In this document: positions 9,839 to 18,310 of the stretch, in pieces
Layout of the letters: each line of letters begins with the position of its first letter
Numbering within the stretch: position 1 is the stretch's first letter
Source: Streptomyces sp. CB01580
Lineage (GTDB): Bacteria; Actinomycetota; Actinomycetes; Streptomycetales; Streptomycetaceae
Assembly: GCF_001905795.1 (NCBI RefSeq)
Contig: NZ_LIXJ01000010.1
Location: 164,881-228,880, forward strand
Direction of reading: 5' to 3'
Length of the DNA: 64,000 bases
The notes under the pieces: model-generated
What the model saw: only the letters and a program-made list of their open reading frames with translations
Told to the model about the DNA's origin: nothing
Databases searched by the model: none
Made by a program: the position numbers and the translations under genes

Positions 9839-10762
9839 ATGGAACTTCAGCAGATGCGGTACGTCCTCGCGGTGGCGGAACTGGGGAGCTTCACCCGCGC
9901 CGCCAAACAGTGCCTGGTCGTCCAGTCCGCTCTCAGCCACCAGATCGCCCGTCTGGAGAAGGAACTCGGTGCCCGGCTCTTCGACCGCACCAGCCGCCGG
10001 GTGCGGCTCACCCCGGCGGGCGAGGCGTTCCTGACGCACGCCGGACAGGCGCTGGAAGCGGCGGAACGGGCCCGGAGCGAGGTCGCCGCCGCGGTGGGGG
10101 AGGTCCGCGGCCGTCTCGCGGTCGGTGCCATCCCGACCATCGGCTCGGTCGACCTGCCGGCCGCGTTGCGGGCGTTCCGCCTCCGCCATCCGAAGGTGCG
10201 CGTCGTCCTGCGCGAGGGGGCCAGCAAGGATCTGGTCCAGGAGGTGCGGGACGGCGCGCTCGACGTGGCCTTCCTGGGGGTGCTGCCGAGCTACCGGCCC
10301 GCGGGCGTGAACGACCGGGAACTCGCCACCGGCGAACTGGTCGCCGTCGTCGCCCCGGCCCACCCCCTGGCGGGGGAGACCGAGGTGGGTCTGGACCGGC
10401 TGGCGCGCGAGACGTTCGTCGACCACCCCGCCGGTACCGCCGCCCGGGCGCAGTCGGACGAGGCCTTCGCGGCGATGGGTCTCACCCGGGAGGTGGCGTT
10501 CGAGGTCGGCAGCACCGACTTCATCGTCCGGCTGGTCCGCAGCGGGCTCGGCGTCGCCTTGCAACCGGCCGCCTTCGCCGAGCAACTGACCGGCGTGCAC
10601 GTGCTGCGCGTCCGCGAGGCGCCCGCCCGCACGGAACGGCTCGTCTGGAGCCGCTTCCGTCCCACCCCCGCGGCCGCGGCGTTCCTGACCGGACTCGGTG
10701 TGGACCCGACGGCCGGGGCCGCCGGGAGCGCCGCTCCCGCCGACCGGGACGCACACAGTTGA
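9839..10762 (+). CDS. LysR-family transcriptional regulator
   Basis: A 307-residue LysR-type regulator. The N-terminal winged HTH is textbook (MELQQMRYVLAVAELGSFTRAAKQ, then QSALSHQIARLEKELGARLFDRTSRRVRLTPAGEAFLTHA). The C-terminal effector domain (about 90-295) carries LAVGAIPTIGSVDLPAALRAFRLRHPKV and GLGVALQPAAFAEQL. ATG 9839 gives the canonical N terminus; the frame is open to 9800 but the extra residues are not family-like. It lies divergent to the MFS gene and probably activates or represses it in response to an unknown small molecule. Confidence 0.93.
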   Translation: MELQQMRYVLAVAELGSFTRAAKQCLVVQSALSHQIARLEKELGARLFDRTSRRVRLTPAGEAFLTHAGQALEAAERARSEVAAAVGEVRGRLAVGAIPTIGSVDLPAALRAFRLRHPKVRVVLREGASKDLVQEVRDGALDVAFLGVLPSYRPAGVNDRELATGELVAVVAPAHPLAGETEVGLDRLARETFVDHPAGTAARAQSDEAFAAMGLTREVAFEVGSTDFIVRLVRSGLGVALQPAAFAEQLTGVHVLRVREAPARTERLVWSRFRPTPAAAAFLTGLGVDPTAGAAGSAAPADRDAHS

Positions 10763-10939
10763 CGGACTGTCATGTTCGTTCGGGCAGAGGCTACTTCGCG
10801 CCAACCCTGCCGAACCGGCCGACGGCAGGGGATGTCGCACTCATTTGCTGGGCAGGTACGGGTGTACGACTCGTGGACGAATGGACGAAGCCGCCCCGGC
10901 GACCGGTGCCGCAGGGCGTGCGAGGTGAGGGAGCGGACC

Positions 10940-11809
10940 GTGTGGGAGTTCACCGACGACCGTGGACACGTGGCGACCGCGGCGCGGCGCCCGGCACGGG
11001 TGCTCGCCTATGTGCAGGCCGGAGCGACCCTGTGGGACCACGGGACACGCCCGGCCGCGATGTTCGGCTCCGACCACGACGATCCCGCCGCGCCGGACGA
11101 GGCGAAGACGGGATCGCTCCCGGTGGACACGGTCGCCTACGTCGGGGCGGGCAGCTCCCTGGACGCGGACACCCTGCTCGGCGGTGAGCCGGACCTCGTC
11201 GTGGCCGTCAGCTACGGCGGCGGACAGGTCTACGCCCTTGCCCCGGAGACCGCCAAGCACCTGGAGGAGCACGTCCCGGTCGTCGTCCTCGACGTGGGAC
11301 GGGCGCGCTCCTTCGCGGAGGTCACCGAACGGTTCGCGGCACTCGCCCGGTCGCTCGGGGCCGAGGCGCCCACCACGGGGACGCGGGACCTGGAGACCGC
11401 CCGGGACCGGCTGCGCACGCTCTGCGCCGGGGCGGGCCGGCCCCGTGTCGTCGCGCTCTCCCCGGCCGGACAGGAGCAGACGCATCTGGCACGCCCCCGC
11501 ATGTGGCCGGAACTGCGCGTGCTCGCCGAACTCGGCGTGGACCTGGTGGAACCGGCCGACGGGCCGGGCGCGAGCTGGTCGACGGTCGGCTGGGCCGGAG
11601 CGGCGGCGCTGCGCCCCGACATCGTCCTCGCCGACATCCGGGTCAACGCCACGCCGCTCGACGACCTGCGGACGAACGAGGAGTGGGCGGCGATCGAACG
11701 GGCCGCCCGAGTGGTCCCGTGGAACCCGGAGCCGGTCTGCGGCCCGCGGGCCCACGCGCGCTTCCTGGACCTCGTGGCGGACGCGGTGGAGGGCGCCACC
11801 GGCCGGTGA
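10940..11809 (+). CDS. Solute-binding-protein-like (TroA/FecB fold) without signal peptide
   Basis: About 289 residues from GTG 10940, preceded by GAGGTGAGGGAG. It resembles the periplasmic binding proteins of iron-siderophore/cobalamin ABC importers: ARRPARVLAYVQAGATLWDHGTRPAAMFGS, LGGEPDLVVAVSYGG, VPVVVLDVGRARSFAEVTERFAALA, and a C-terminal WAGAAALRPDIVLADIR. No signal peptide or lipobox is present even when the frame is read back to 10772, and no permease or ATPase gene is adjacent. It may be a cytoplasmic ligand-binding relative. The ligand is unknown. Confidence 0.75.
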   Translation: MWEFTDDRGHVATAARRPARVLAYVQAGATLWDHGTRPAAMFGSDHDDPAAPDEAKTGSLPVDTVAYVGAGSSLDADTLLGGEPDLVVAVSYGGGQVYALAPETAKHLEEHVPVVVLDVGRARSFAEVTERFAALARSLGAEAPTTGTRDLETARDRLRTLCAGAGRPRVVALSPAGQEQTHLARPRMWPELRVLAELGVDLVEPADGPGASWSTVGWAGAAALRPDIVLADIRVNATPLDDLRTNEEWAAIERAARVVPWNPEPVCGPRAHARFLDLVADAVEGATGR

Positions 11810-11900
11810 CCGCGGCCGGGGCAGGATGGGACCCACCGCGACCGCACGCCGCGCCGTCCGCCGGGGCGCCGCGGCCCCGCACGCCAGGAGACCCCGCCCC

Positions 11901-12878
11901 ATGCCCGACCCCCTCGACCTGCTCGTCATCGGCGAATGCGTCGCCGACATCGTCCGGCTGCCGGACGGGGACGTCCACGTCCACCCGGGCGGCAGCCCCG
12001 CCAACGTGGCCCACGGCCTGGCCCGGCTCGGGCACGCCGTCACCCTGCTCACACAACTGGGCCCGGACGACCGCGGGCGCCTGATCAGGAGTCATCTGAC
12101 CGAGGCAGGGGTCGAGGTGCGCACGGACGGCAGCGCGGCCCCCACCCCGTCGGCCGTCGTGACCCTGGACCGCGAGGGCCGGGCCGCGTACGCCTTCGAG
12201 ATCGCCTGGACGCTCGCCCCGGTCGCGCCGGAACGGCCGCCCCACCACGTCCACACCGGTTCGATCGCCACCGTGACCGACCCCGGCGCTGCCACCGTCC
12301 TCGCCGCCGTCGAGTCGCTGCGCACCTTTGCGACCGTCAGCTACGACCCCAACGTGCGGCCCGCACTGATGGGCGACCACGACGCCGCCGTCCGCAGGGT
12401 CGAGCACTGCGTCGCGCTGAGCGACGTGGTCAGGGCCAGCGACGAGGACCTGGAGTGGCTGTACCCCGGCGAGGAGCCGGAGACGGTCGCGCGGCGGTGG
12501 CTGGGCCGGGGGCCGGCCGTCGTCCTCGTCACCCGCGGCGGCGACGGCGCCCTGGCCGTCCTGCCCGGCGGGCGGGTCACGGTCGACGCGTTCGCCACCG
12601 ACGTCGTCGACACCGTGGGGGCGGGCGACGCCTTCATGTCCGGCACCCTGCACGCCCTCGCCGCGCACGGGTTGCTCGGCCCGGACGGCAGGGAGCGGCT
12701 GCGCACGGCGGACCGGTCCACTGTCGCCGACGTCCTGCGCCACGCCGCCGCCTGCGCCGCCGTCACCGTGGCACGGGCCGGGGCCAACCCGCCGGACGCG
12801 GCCGAACTGCGGGCGGCGCTCGCCCGCGACCGGTCGCGGCGCCGCGACACCCCCGGGCCGGCCGTACGGCACCCGTGA
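11901..12878 (+). CDS. PfkB-family sugar kinase (ribokinase-like)
   Basis: A 325-residue ribokinase-fold kinase. PfkB signature 1 is HPGGSPANVAHGLARLG (residues about 28-45); signature 2 with the catalytic base is DVVDTVGAGDAFMSGTLHALA (near 235), where D in GAGD abstracts the proton from the sugar hydroxyl. Fructokinase or 2-keto-3-deoxygluconate-type activity is most likely, but substrate cannot be fixed from the motifs. The ATG at 11901 follows CCAGGAGA. It is 91 bp downstream of the binding-protein-like gene; co-transcription is possible. The Arg-rich C-terminal tail is nonconserved. Confidence 0.88.
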   Translation: MPDPLDLLVIGECVADIVRLPDGDVHVHPGGSPANVAHGLARLGHAVTLLTQLGPDDRGRLIRSHLTEAGVEVRTDGSAAPTPSAVVTLDREGRAAYAFEIAWTLAPVAPERPPHHVHTGSIATVTDPGAATVLAAVESLRTFATVSYDPNVRPALMGDHDAAVRRVEHCVALSDVVRASDEDLEWLYPGEEPETVARRWLGRGPAVVLVTRGGDGALAVLPGGRVTVDAFATDVVDTVGAGDAFMSGTLHALAAHGLLGPDGRERLRTADRSTVADVLRHAAACAAVTVARAGANPPDAAELRAALARDRSRRRDTPGPAVRHP

Positions 12879-13039
12879 CGGGCGGCGCGACCCGGTACGG
12901 CGGACGGGTGAACGCGTCACCCGCGCATGGCCCGGACGGCCGAACCATGACCCGTTCGGCTCATTGAGCGCATCCTCCCCGGGGCTACGGCCGTTCGACA
13001 ACCGGTAGGCGTGATCGATTGCGGAGGAGGGGGCGGAAC

Positions 13040-14341
13040 ATGGGGCGGGCCGACACGGGTGTCGCGGTGACCGGCGTGGGGATGGTGACTCCCGCGGGAG
13101 CGGACGAACGGACCTTCTGGGCGGGGCTGTGCGCCGGGGTGTCGCTGGCCCGGCGCTGTGAACAACTGGCCGGGCTGCCGGTCGACTTCGCCTGTCCGGT
13201 GGACGGGATCGACCTGGACGAGGCCGTCGGCGGGCGTTCGGTGTGGCGGATGGCGCGGTTCGTGAAGATGGCGCTGGTCGCCGCCCGCGCGGCGGTCGCC
13301 GACGCCGGGCTGTCACCGCGGCGGTGGGACGGCGGCCGGGTGGGCGTGGTGCTCGGGGTCGGTGTGGGCGGGGTGGCCGTGCTCACCGACAACGCGCGCA
13401 GGCTGGAGCACGACGGGCCGGAGGCGGTGTCGCCGCTCCTGGTCCCGATGATGATGCCCAACGCCGCCGCGGGGGAGGTCGCCATCGCGCTGCGGGCGCA
13501 CGGCCCCAGCCTCGCCCCGGCCACGGCGTGCGCGTCCGGGGCGAGCGCGATCTCCCTGGCCCGCGACCTGCTGACGAGCGGTCGGTGCGACGTGGTGGTG
13601 GCGGGCGGCGCGGAGTCGGTGGTGACCCCGCTGGTGGTGAGCGCCTTCGCGGGCATGGGCGCGCTCTCGCTGCGGACCGCCGACCCGGCGGGGGCCTCGC
13701 GCCCGTTCGCCGCCGACCGGGACGGATTCGTGATCGGCGAGGGGGCCGCCGTACTGGTGCTGGAGCGCACGCGCGACGCGTACGCCCGCGGCCGGCGTCC
13801 GCGCGCCCTGCTGACCGGCACGGGATCCGGCACCGACGCGCACCACCCCACGGCCCCTTCCCCGGACGGGGCCGGTGCCCGCAGGGCGGTGGAGGCGGCG
13901 CTGCGCGAGGCCGGGTGGGCCGCCCACGAGGTCGACCACATCAACGCCCACGGCACGTCCACCCGTCTCAACGACGCGATGGAGGGCGGCCTGATCTCCG
14001 GCATGTTCCCGCACCGGCCGTCCGTGACCGCGCCGAAGGGCGTGCTCGGACACACCCTCGCGGCGGGAGGCGCGATCGAGGCGGTGGCCACCGTACTGAC
14101 CCTGGAGCACGGCCTGGTGCCCCCGGTCGCCAACCTGGACTCGCCGCCCGACGGCTCCGACCTCGACTGTGTGGTCGAGGAGCCCCGGGCGCAGGACGTC
14201 GAGCGCGCACTCAGCCATTCCTTCGGCTTCGGCGGACACAACGTCGTGCTCGCCTTCCGGCGCGCCGACGAGGACCGTCCGCTGCCCCGGCGAGGGTGTC
14301 CCGACGCGGGGCGCGACGGCGTATCGGCCCCGGTGTCCTAG
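13040..14341 (+). CDS. Beta-ketoacyl-ACP synthase (KAS II/FabF-like), copy 1
   Basis: A 433-residue ketosynthase that condenses an acyl chain with malonyl-ACP. The catalytic set is intact: Cys164 in TACASGASA, His304 in INAHGTST, Lys333 and His338 in APKGVLGHTLAAGG, and the C-terminal SFGFGGHN loop. It is therefore an active-type KS and not a chain-length factor. RBS GGAGGAGGG lies just before the ATG at 13040. It starts a five-gene set with an oxidase-like flavoprotein 25 bp downstream, then a small membrane protein, an ACP and a second KS, which looks like a dedicated acyl-chain pathway rather than primary FabF. It has a 20-residue extra C-terminal tail. Confidence 0.92.
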   Translation: MGRADTGVAVTGVGMVTPAGADERTFWAGLCAGVSLARRCEQLAGLPVDFACPVDGIDLDEAVGGRSVWRMARFVKMALVAARAAVADAGLSPRRWDGGRVGVVLGVGVGGVAVLTDNARRLEHDGPEAVSPLLVPMMMPNAAAGEVAIALRAHGPSLAPATACASGASAISLARDLLTSGRCDVVVAGGAESVVTPLVVSAFAGMGALSLRTADPAGASRPFAADRDGFVIGEGAAVLVLERTRDAYARGRRPRALLTGTGSGTDAHHPTAPSPDGAGARRAVEAALREAGWAAHEVDHINAHGTSTRLNDAMEGGLISGMFPHRPSVTAPKGVLGHTLAAGGAIEAVATVLTLEHGLVPPVANLDSPPDGSDLDCVVEEPRAQDVERALSHSFGFGGHNVVLAFRRADEDRPLPRRGCPDAGRDGVSAPVS

Positions 14342-14366
14342 CCGTTGACTGAATCGTTGATGTCTC

Positions 14367-16304
14367 ATGACCGCAACGATCGACAGCCCGTTCACCGAAC
14401 GGTCCACGGAACTCCTCACCGCAGTGCTCCTCGGAGAGGACCACCACCGCGAACACGGTTTCTGGCGACGGCTGATCGCCACAGAACCGTTCCGGCGACC
14501 GGACCGCCCCACCACCGGGCAGCGTCTGCGCCTCGCGTACGACCGCCTGCGCGCGCTCAACGACGGCCTCGTCCACGGCCTCGACGACGACGTCGACGAC
14601 GGCCTCGCCACCGGCCCCGACGGCGGCGCGCGGCTCGCCGCCGACCCGCGCGCCCTCGCGGCCCTGCACGAATGGCTCGGCCCGGTCGACCCGGCGCTCA
14701 CGACCGTGGCCGGCATCCACTACAACCTCTTCCTCGGCAGTCTCCTCGACCACGACGGCCTCGGCCGCCACGACCTGTCGGACTTCCTCCGGCTGCGCAG
14801 CACCGGCACCTTCCTGTGCACGGAGGTGGCGCACGGCAACGACGCGGCGGCCATCGAGACCATCGCCCGCTACGACCGCGCCCGCGACGGGTTCGTGCTG
14901 CACACCCCGCACGCCGGAGCCCAGAAGTTCATGCCCAACACCAGTCCGGCGGGCGGCCCCAAGGCGGGGCTCGTGGCCGCCCGGCTGCTCGTCGACGGCG
15001 CCGATCACGGGGTCTTCCTCTTCCTCGTACCACTCACCGACGCCGAACGCCCCCTGCCCGGTGTCCGGGTGCGCAGGCTTCCCGCGCGCATGGGGAGCCC
15101 GGTGGACCACTGCCTGACCTCCTTCGACCGGGTCCTCGTGGGGCGTGACGCGCTGCTCGCCGGGGACCACGGGCGGATCGGCGACGACGGTGTGTTCAGC
15201 AGCGCGATCGGCAACCGCAGACGGCGCCTCCTCGCGTCGATCGGGAGGGTGACGGCCGGAAAGATCTCGATGAGCGCCTGTGCGGTCGGCTCGGCGCGGG
15301 CCACGCTCGCCGTCGCCGTCCGCTACGGCGGCCACCGCCACGTCTCCGGGCCCCGCGGCACGGGACAGGTGCCGGTGATGGCCCACCGCAGCCACCACGG
15401 GCCGCTCGTCCGCGCCATGGCCACCGTCTTCGCGATGAGTCTGCTGCACCGCAGGGCCCTGGACCACTGGGAGGCGGCACGGGGGGACGCGGCGGAGGCC
15501 TGCCGGGAGGACGCGGAGCGGCTGGTCGCCGTCGCCAAGGGGTGGATCACCTGGCAGGCCAGGTCGGTGATCGTGGAATGCCGCGAACGCTGCGGCGCGC
15601 AGGCGCTCCTGGAGAACAACGGCATGAGCGCGCTGCTCACGGGGGTGGAGGGTGCCATCACCGCGGAGGGCGACAATCTGGCGATCCACGCCAAGGCGGC
15701 CGCGGAGATGCTCCTGGCCGCGGAACCGGCCGGGCGCGCGGCCCCTTCCGGCGGCGAACCGGGCGAAATCGCCGATCCGCGGTTCCTCGTCGGGCTGCTG
15801 GCGGCCCTGGAGCGGATCTGGTTCGACCGCGCCGGGCGGCGCATGGGAAGCGCTCCGCACGGCGATCCGCTGGCGCGGTGGAACGCCGCCTCCGGGCCCG
15901 CGCTGCGAGGCGTCGAGGCCCACGCCGGCCGACAGGCGGCCGAGGCGTTCACGGACGCGGTGCAGCGACTGCCGCACGGCCGCGCCCGCGAACAACTCAC
16001 ATGGCTGCAACGGCTGTTCGCGCTGGACCGGATCGCCCTCGGCAGTGGCGACCTGCTGGCCTTCGGGTATATGACACCTCGTCAGGTCGATGAACTGCCG
16101 GACGCGACGGACCGGTTGATCGCCGCCCTCGTCGACCGGCTCCCCGAACTCGCCGACGCCTTCGCCCTGCCTGCCGAACTCCTCGCGGACTGGCCCATCG
16201 CCGGGGACGGCTACATCGACGCCTACGACGACCCGGCGGCCGCCTGGCACCGGAACGGAGGAGGGGACCCGGCCACGGTCGCGGACGAGCGGCGGGAGCG
16301 GTGA
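14367..16304 (+). CDS. Acyl-CoA oxidase/dehydrogenase-like flavoprotein
   Basis: A 645-residue member of the long acyl-CoA oxidase (ACOX) branch of the acyl-CoA dehydrogenase superfamily. The N-terminal helical domain, the FLCTEVAHGNDAAAIET FAD/substrate segment near residue 155, the beta-domain (GFVLHTPHAGAQKFMPNTSP) and a long C-terminal oxidase domain with ITAEGDNLAIHAKAA near 430 are all visible. ACOX enzymes introduce a trans-2 double bond into acyl thioesters. Placed between two ketosynthases and an ACP, it probably desaturates a carrier- or CoA-bound chain. Its stop codon overlaps the GTG of the next small gene. Confidence 0.85.
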   Translation: MTATIDSPFTERSTELLTAVLLGEDHHREHGFWRRLIATEPFRRPDRPTTGQRLRLAYDRLRALNDGLVHGLDDDVDDGLATGPDGGARLAADPRALAALHEWLGPVDPALTTVAGIHYNLFLGSLLDHDGLGRHDLSDFLRLRSTGTFLCTEVAHGNDAAAIETIARYDRARDGFVLHTPHAGAQKFMPNTSPAGGPKAGLVAARLLVDGADHGVFLFLVPLTDAERPLPGVRVRRLPARMGSPVDHCLTSFDRVLVGRDALLAGDHGRIGDDGVFSSAIGNRRRRLLASIGRVTAGKISMSACAVGSARATLAVAVRYGGHRHVSGPRGTGQVPVMAHRSHHGPLVRAMATVFAMSLLHRRALDHWEAARGDAAEACREDAERLVAVAKGWITWQARSVIVECRERCGAQALLENNGMSALLTGVEGAITAEGDNLAIHAKAAAEMLLAAEPAGRAAPSGGEPGEIADPRFLVGLLAALERIWFDRAGRRMGSAPHGDPLARWNAASGPALRGVEAHAGRQAAEAFTDAVQRLPHGRAREQLTWLQRLFALDRIALGSGDLLAFGYMTPRQVDELPDATDRLIAALVDRLPELADAFALPAELLADWPIAGDGYIDAYDDPAAAWHRNGGGDPATVADERRER

Positions 16305-16468
16305 ACGACACGGGGACCACCGGCCGCGGCCATCGGGTCAGGGAGGCGGCCGGTGTCCTCGTGGTCCGTGTCGTGCTGCTGTTCTTCTGGGCGACGCCGG
16401 CCGTTCTGGTCCGCTGGCACGTGTCGCCGCCGACCGGCCCTGCCGAATCGGTTCGCCATAAGGCGTAA
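16301..16468 (+). CDS. 55-residue predicted single-span membrane protein
   Basis: A short reading frame from GTG 16301, whose GTGA overlaps the TGA of the flavoprotein gene, to TAA at 16466. The product has a basic polar N terminus (about 17 residues), one strongly hydrophobic helix (residues 18-37, VLVVRVVLLFFWATPAVLV) and a short polar tail. Third codon positions are about 85 percent G or C, fitting a translated frame. The only Shine-Dalgarno-like sequence (GGGAG) is very close to the start, so expression would rely on translational coupling. No family was recognised. It might tether the pathway to the membrane. Confidence 0.5.
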   Translation: MNDTGTTGRGHRVREAAGVLVVRVVLLFFWATPAVLVRWHVSPPTGPAESVRHKA

Positions 16469-16556
16469 CTGGATCGACGTCACTCAGTTGATCCGGCGTC
16501 GGGACGATGTCGTCCCACTGCGCCGACAGTCGTACCGAATGATGGAGAGGAAGCCC

Positions 16557-16835
16557 ATGAGTACGATTCATCCGCGGATCACCGAGGTCCTGACCCATAC
16601 CTTCAAGGTGCCGCCCTGCGAGATCCACCCGGATTCCACGATGGACAGCCTGGAGATGGACTCCCTCGCCGTCGCCGAGTTCGCCGTCCTGCTCAGGGAG
16701 ACGACGGGTGGCGAAACGGACCTGGACAGGATCCCCAAGGACGCCACGCTGGCCGAGATCTCGCGCTTCATCGACCCGCCGCGCGGCTGCGCGACGCCGG
16801 CCCGCCCCGAGGCACACCTGAGCAACGCCCGATGA
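16557..16835 (+). CDS. Acyl carrier protein
   Basis: A 92-residue carrier protein. The 4'-phosphopantetheine attachment serine is Ser36 in SLEMDSLAVAEF, in the normal helix II position, and the four-helix pattern is preserved. ATG 16557 is preceded by GGAGAGG; longer upstream readings run through an unrelated stretch. Its stop overlaps the start of the second ketosynthase by ATGA, so the two are translationally coupled and probably partners. No acyltransferase or phosphopantetheinyl transferase lies nearby, so loading must use cellular enzymes. Confidence 0.9.
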   Translation: MSTIHPRITEVLTHTFKVPPCEIHPDSTMDSLEMDSLAVAEFAVLLRETTGGETDLDRIPKDATLAEISRFIDPPRGCATPARPEAHLSNAR

Positions 16836-18055
16836 ACAAGCCGGACATCGCCGTCACGGGCCTGGGAATGATCACCCCGGTCGGCAACGACACGGAATCC
16901 ACCTGGAAGGGCGTGTGCGCCGGAGTCTCGCCGGTGCGCACCGTCCCGGAACTCGACGGCTGCGCGATCGACTTCGCCTGCACGGTCGACGGGATCGACC
17001 TCGACGCCGCGATCGGCGGCCGTACGTCCTTCCGGATGGGGAAGTACGTCAAGCTCGCCGTCGTCGCGGCCCGGGAGGCCGTCGCCGACTCCGGACTGGA
17101 CCCGCAGCGGTGGGAGGGCGACCGGGTGGCGGTCGTCGTCGGCACCAGCAGCGGGGGTTCCGCGGCACTGACCGAGCAGGCCGTGGTGCTCGACCGGCAC
17201 GGGCCCGACGCCACGTCGCCCTCGGGGATCCTGCTCACCATCCCGAACATGCCCGCGGCCGAGATCGCGATCCAGTTCCGGGCCACCGGTCCCAGCCTGG
17301 CACCGTGCACCGCCTGCTCGTCCGGGGCCACCGCCCTGTCCGTCGCCCGCGACCTGCTGGCCACCGGGCAGTGCGACGTCGCGATCGCCGGGGCCACCGA
17401 GTCGATCGTCTACCCGGTCGCCATGACCGGATTCGCCCGGTCCGGTGCCGCGGCCCGGGCGGTCGGCGACCCGGCCCGGCTGTGCCGTCCCTTCGCGGCC
17501 GACCGGGCCGGACTGGTCATGGGCGAGGGCGCCGCCGTCATGGTGCTGGAACGCGCGGACGACGCGGCGGCCCGGGGCGCCGCGCCGAGGGCCCTGCTCG
17601 CCGGCACCGGTGCCACCACCGACGCCCACCACCCCACCAGCCCGCATCCGTCCGGCGCGGTGGCCCAGGCCGCCGTCGAGGCCGCGCTGCGGGACGCGGG
17701 CTGGGCGCCCGACGACGTCGACCACGTCAACGCGCACGGCACGGCCACACCGAGCAACGACGCCACCGAGGCCGCCCTCATCGGCCGGGTCTACCCGCAC
17801 CGGCCGCCGGTCACCGCGCCGAAGGGCGTACTCGGCCACTGCATGGGGGCGGCCGGGGCGATCGAGGCCGGGCTGACCGTCCTGACGCTCCAGCGCGGCG
17901 TCGTGCCCCCGATCGCCAACCTGGACGCCCCGGCGCCCGAGTTCGACATCAACTGCGTCGTCGGGCAGCCGCTGCGGCGGCCCGTCCGGCGGGCCGTGAG
18001 CCACTCCTTCGGTTTCGGCGGGCACAATGCCGTGCTCGCCCTCCAGCGGCCGTAG
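16832..18055 (+). CDS. Beta-ketoacyl-ACP synthase (KAS II/FabF-like), copy 2
   Basis: A 407-residue ketosynthase closely related to the 13.0-kb copy; both share the patterns FACxVDGIDLD and GVLGH. Cys162 (CTACSSGATA), His302 (VNAHGTAT), Lys331 and His336 (APKGVLGHCMGAAG) form a complete active site, and the SFGFGGHN loop closes the protein. It is coupled to the upstream ACP by an ATGA overlap. Two active-type ketosynthases suggest either two chain-length or substrate specialisations or an obligate heterodimer. Transcription ends before the convergent PRC-barrel gene. Confidence 0.92.
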   Translation: MNKPDIAVTGLGMITPVGNDTESTWKGVCAGVSPVRTVPELDGCAIDFACTVDGIDLDAAIGGRTSFRMGKYVKLAVVAAREAVADSGLDPQRWEGDRVAVVVGTSSGGSAALTEQAVVLDRHGPDATSPSGILLTIPNMPAAEIAIQFRATGPSLAPCTACSSGATALSVARDLLATGQCDVAIAGATESIVYPVAMTGFARSGAAARAVGDPARLCRPFAADRAGLVMGEGAAVMVLERADDAAARGAAPRALLAGTGATTDAHHPTSPHPSGAVAQAAVEAALRDAGWAPDDVDHVNAHGTATPSNDATEAALIGRVYPHRPPVTAPKGVLGHCMGAAGAIEAGLTVLTLQRGVVPPIANLDAPAPEFDINCVVGQPLRRPVRRAVSHSFGFGGHNAVLALQRP

Positions 18056-18310
18056 ACCGCGGCCGACACCACCGTGGCCGACCGTGCGGCGGCGCACACC
18101 GGGGCCGGGGCGTGCCGGACCCGGCCACGACCACCCGGCCACCACCCCGGTGCCCGGCACCGGCGCGGATCCGCCCGTGCCGGTCACCTCACGCTCCGGC
18201 CCCGCGGGGCGGCAGTCCCCGGACGCGGAAGGAGCGGACCCGTGACACGCCCGGGTCCGCACCCCTCGCTCCCCGTCCCCCGGCACGGCGGCCGGGTGCG
18301 CCGGACCGGC
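18056..18310. other. Intergenic region between convergent genes
   Basis: 255 bp with no supported gene. The only open frames are high-GC shadows rich in Pro, Arg and Ala. It separates the acyl-chain cassette from the DUF2382 gene. No strong hairpin was noted. Confidence 0.6.

Noticed and set aside
13040..18055. Ketosynthase pair as a KS-alpha/chain-length-factor of aromatic type II PKS
   Set aside because: Both proteins retain the active-site Cys, whereas chain-length factors carry Gln, and no cyclase or ketoreductase is nearby.
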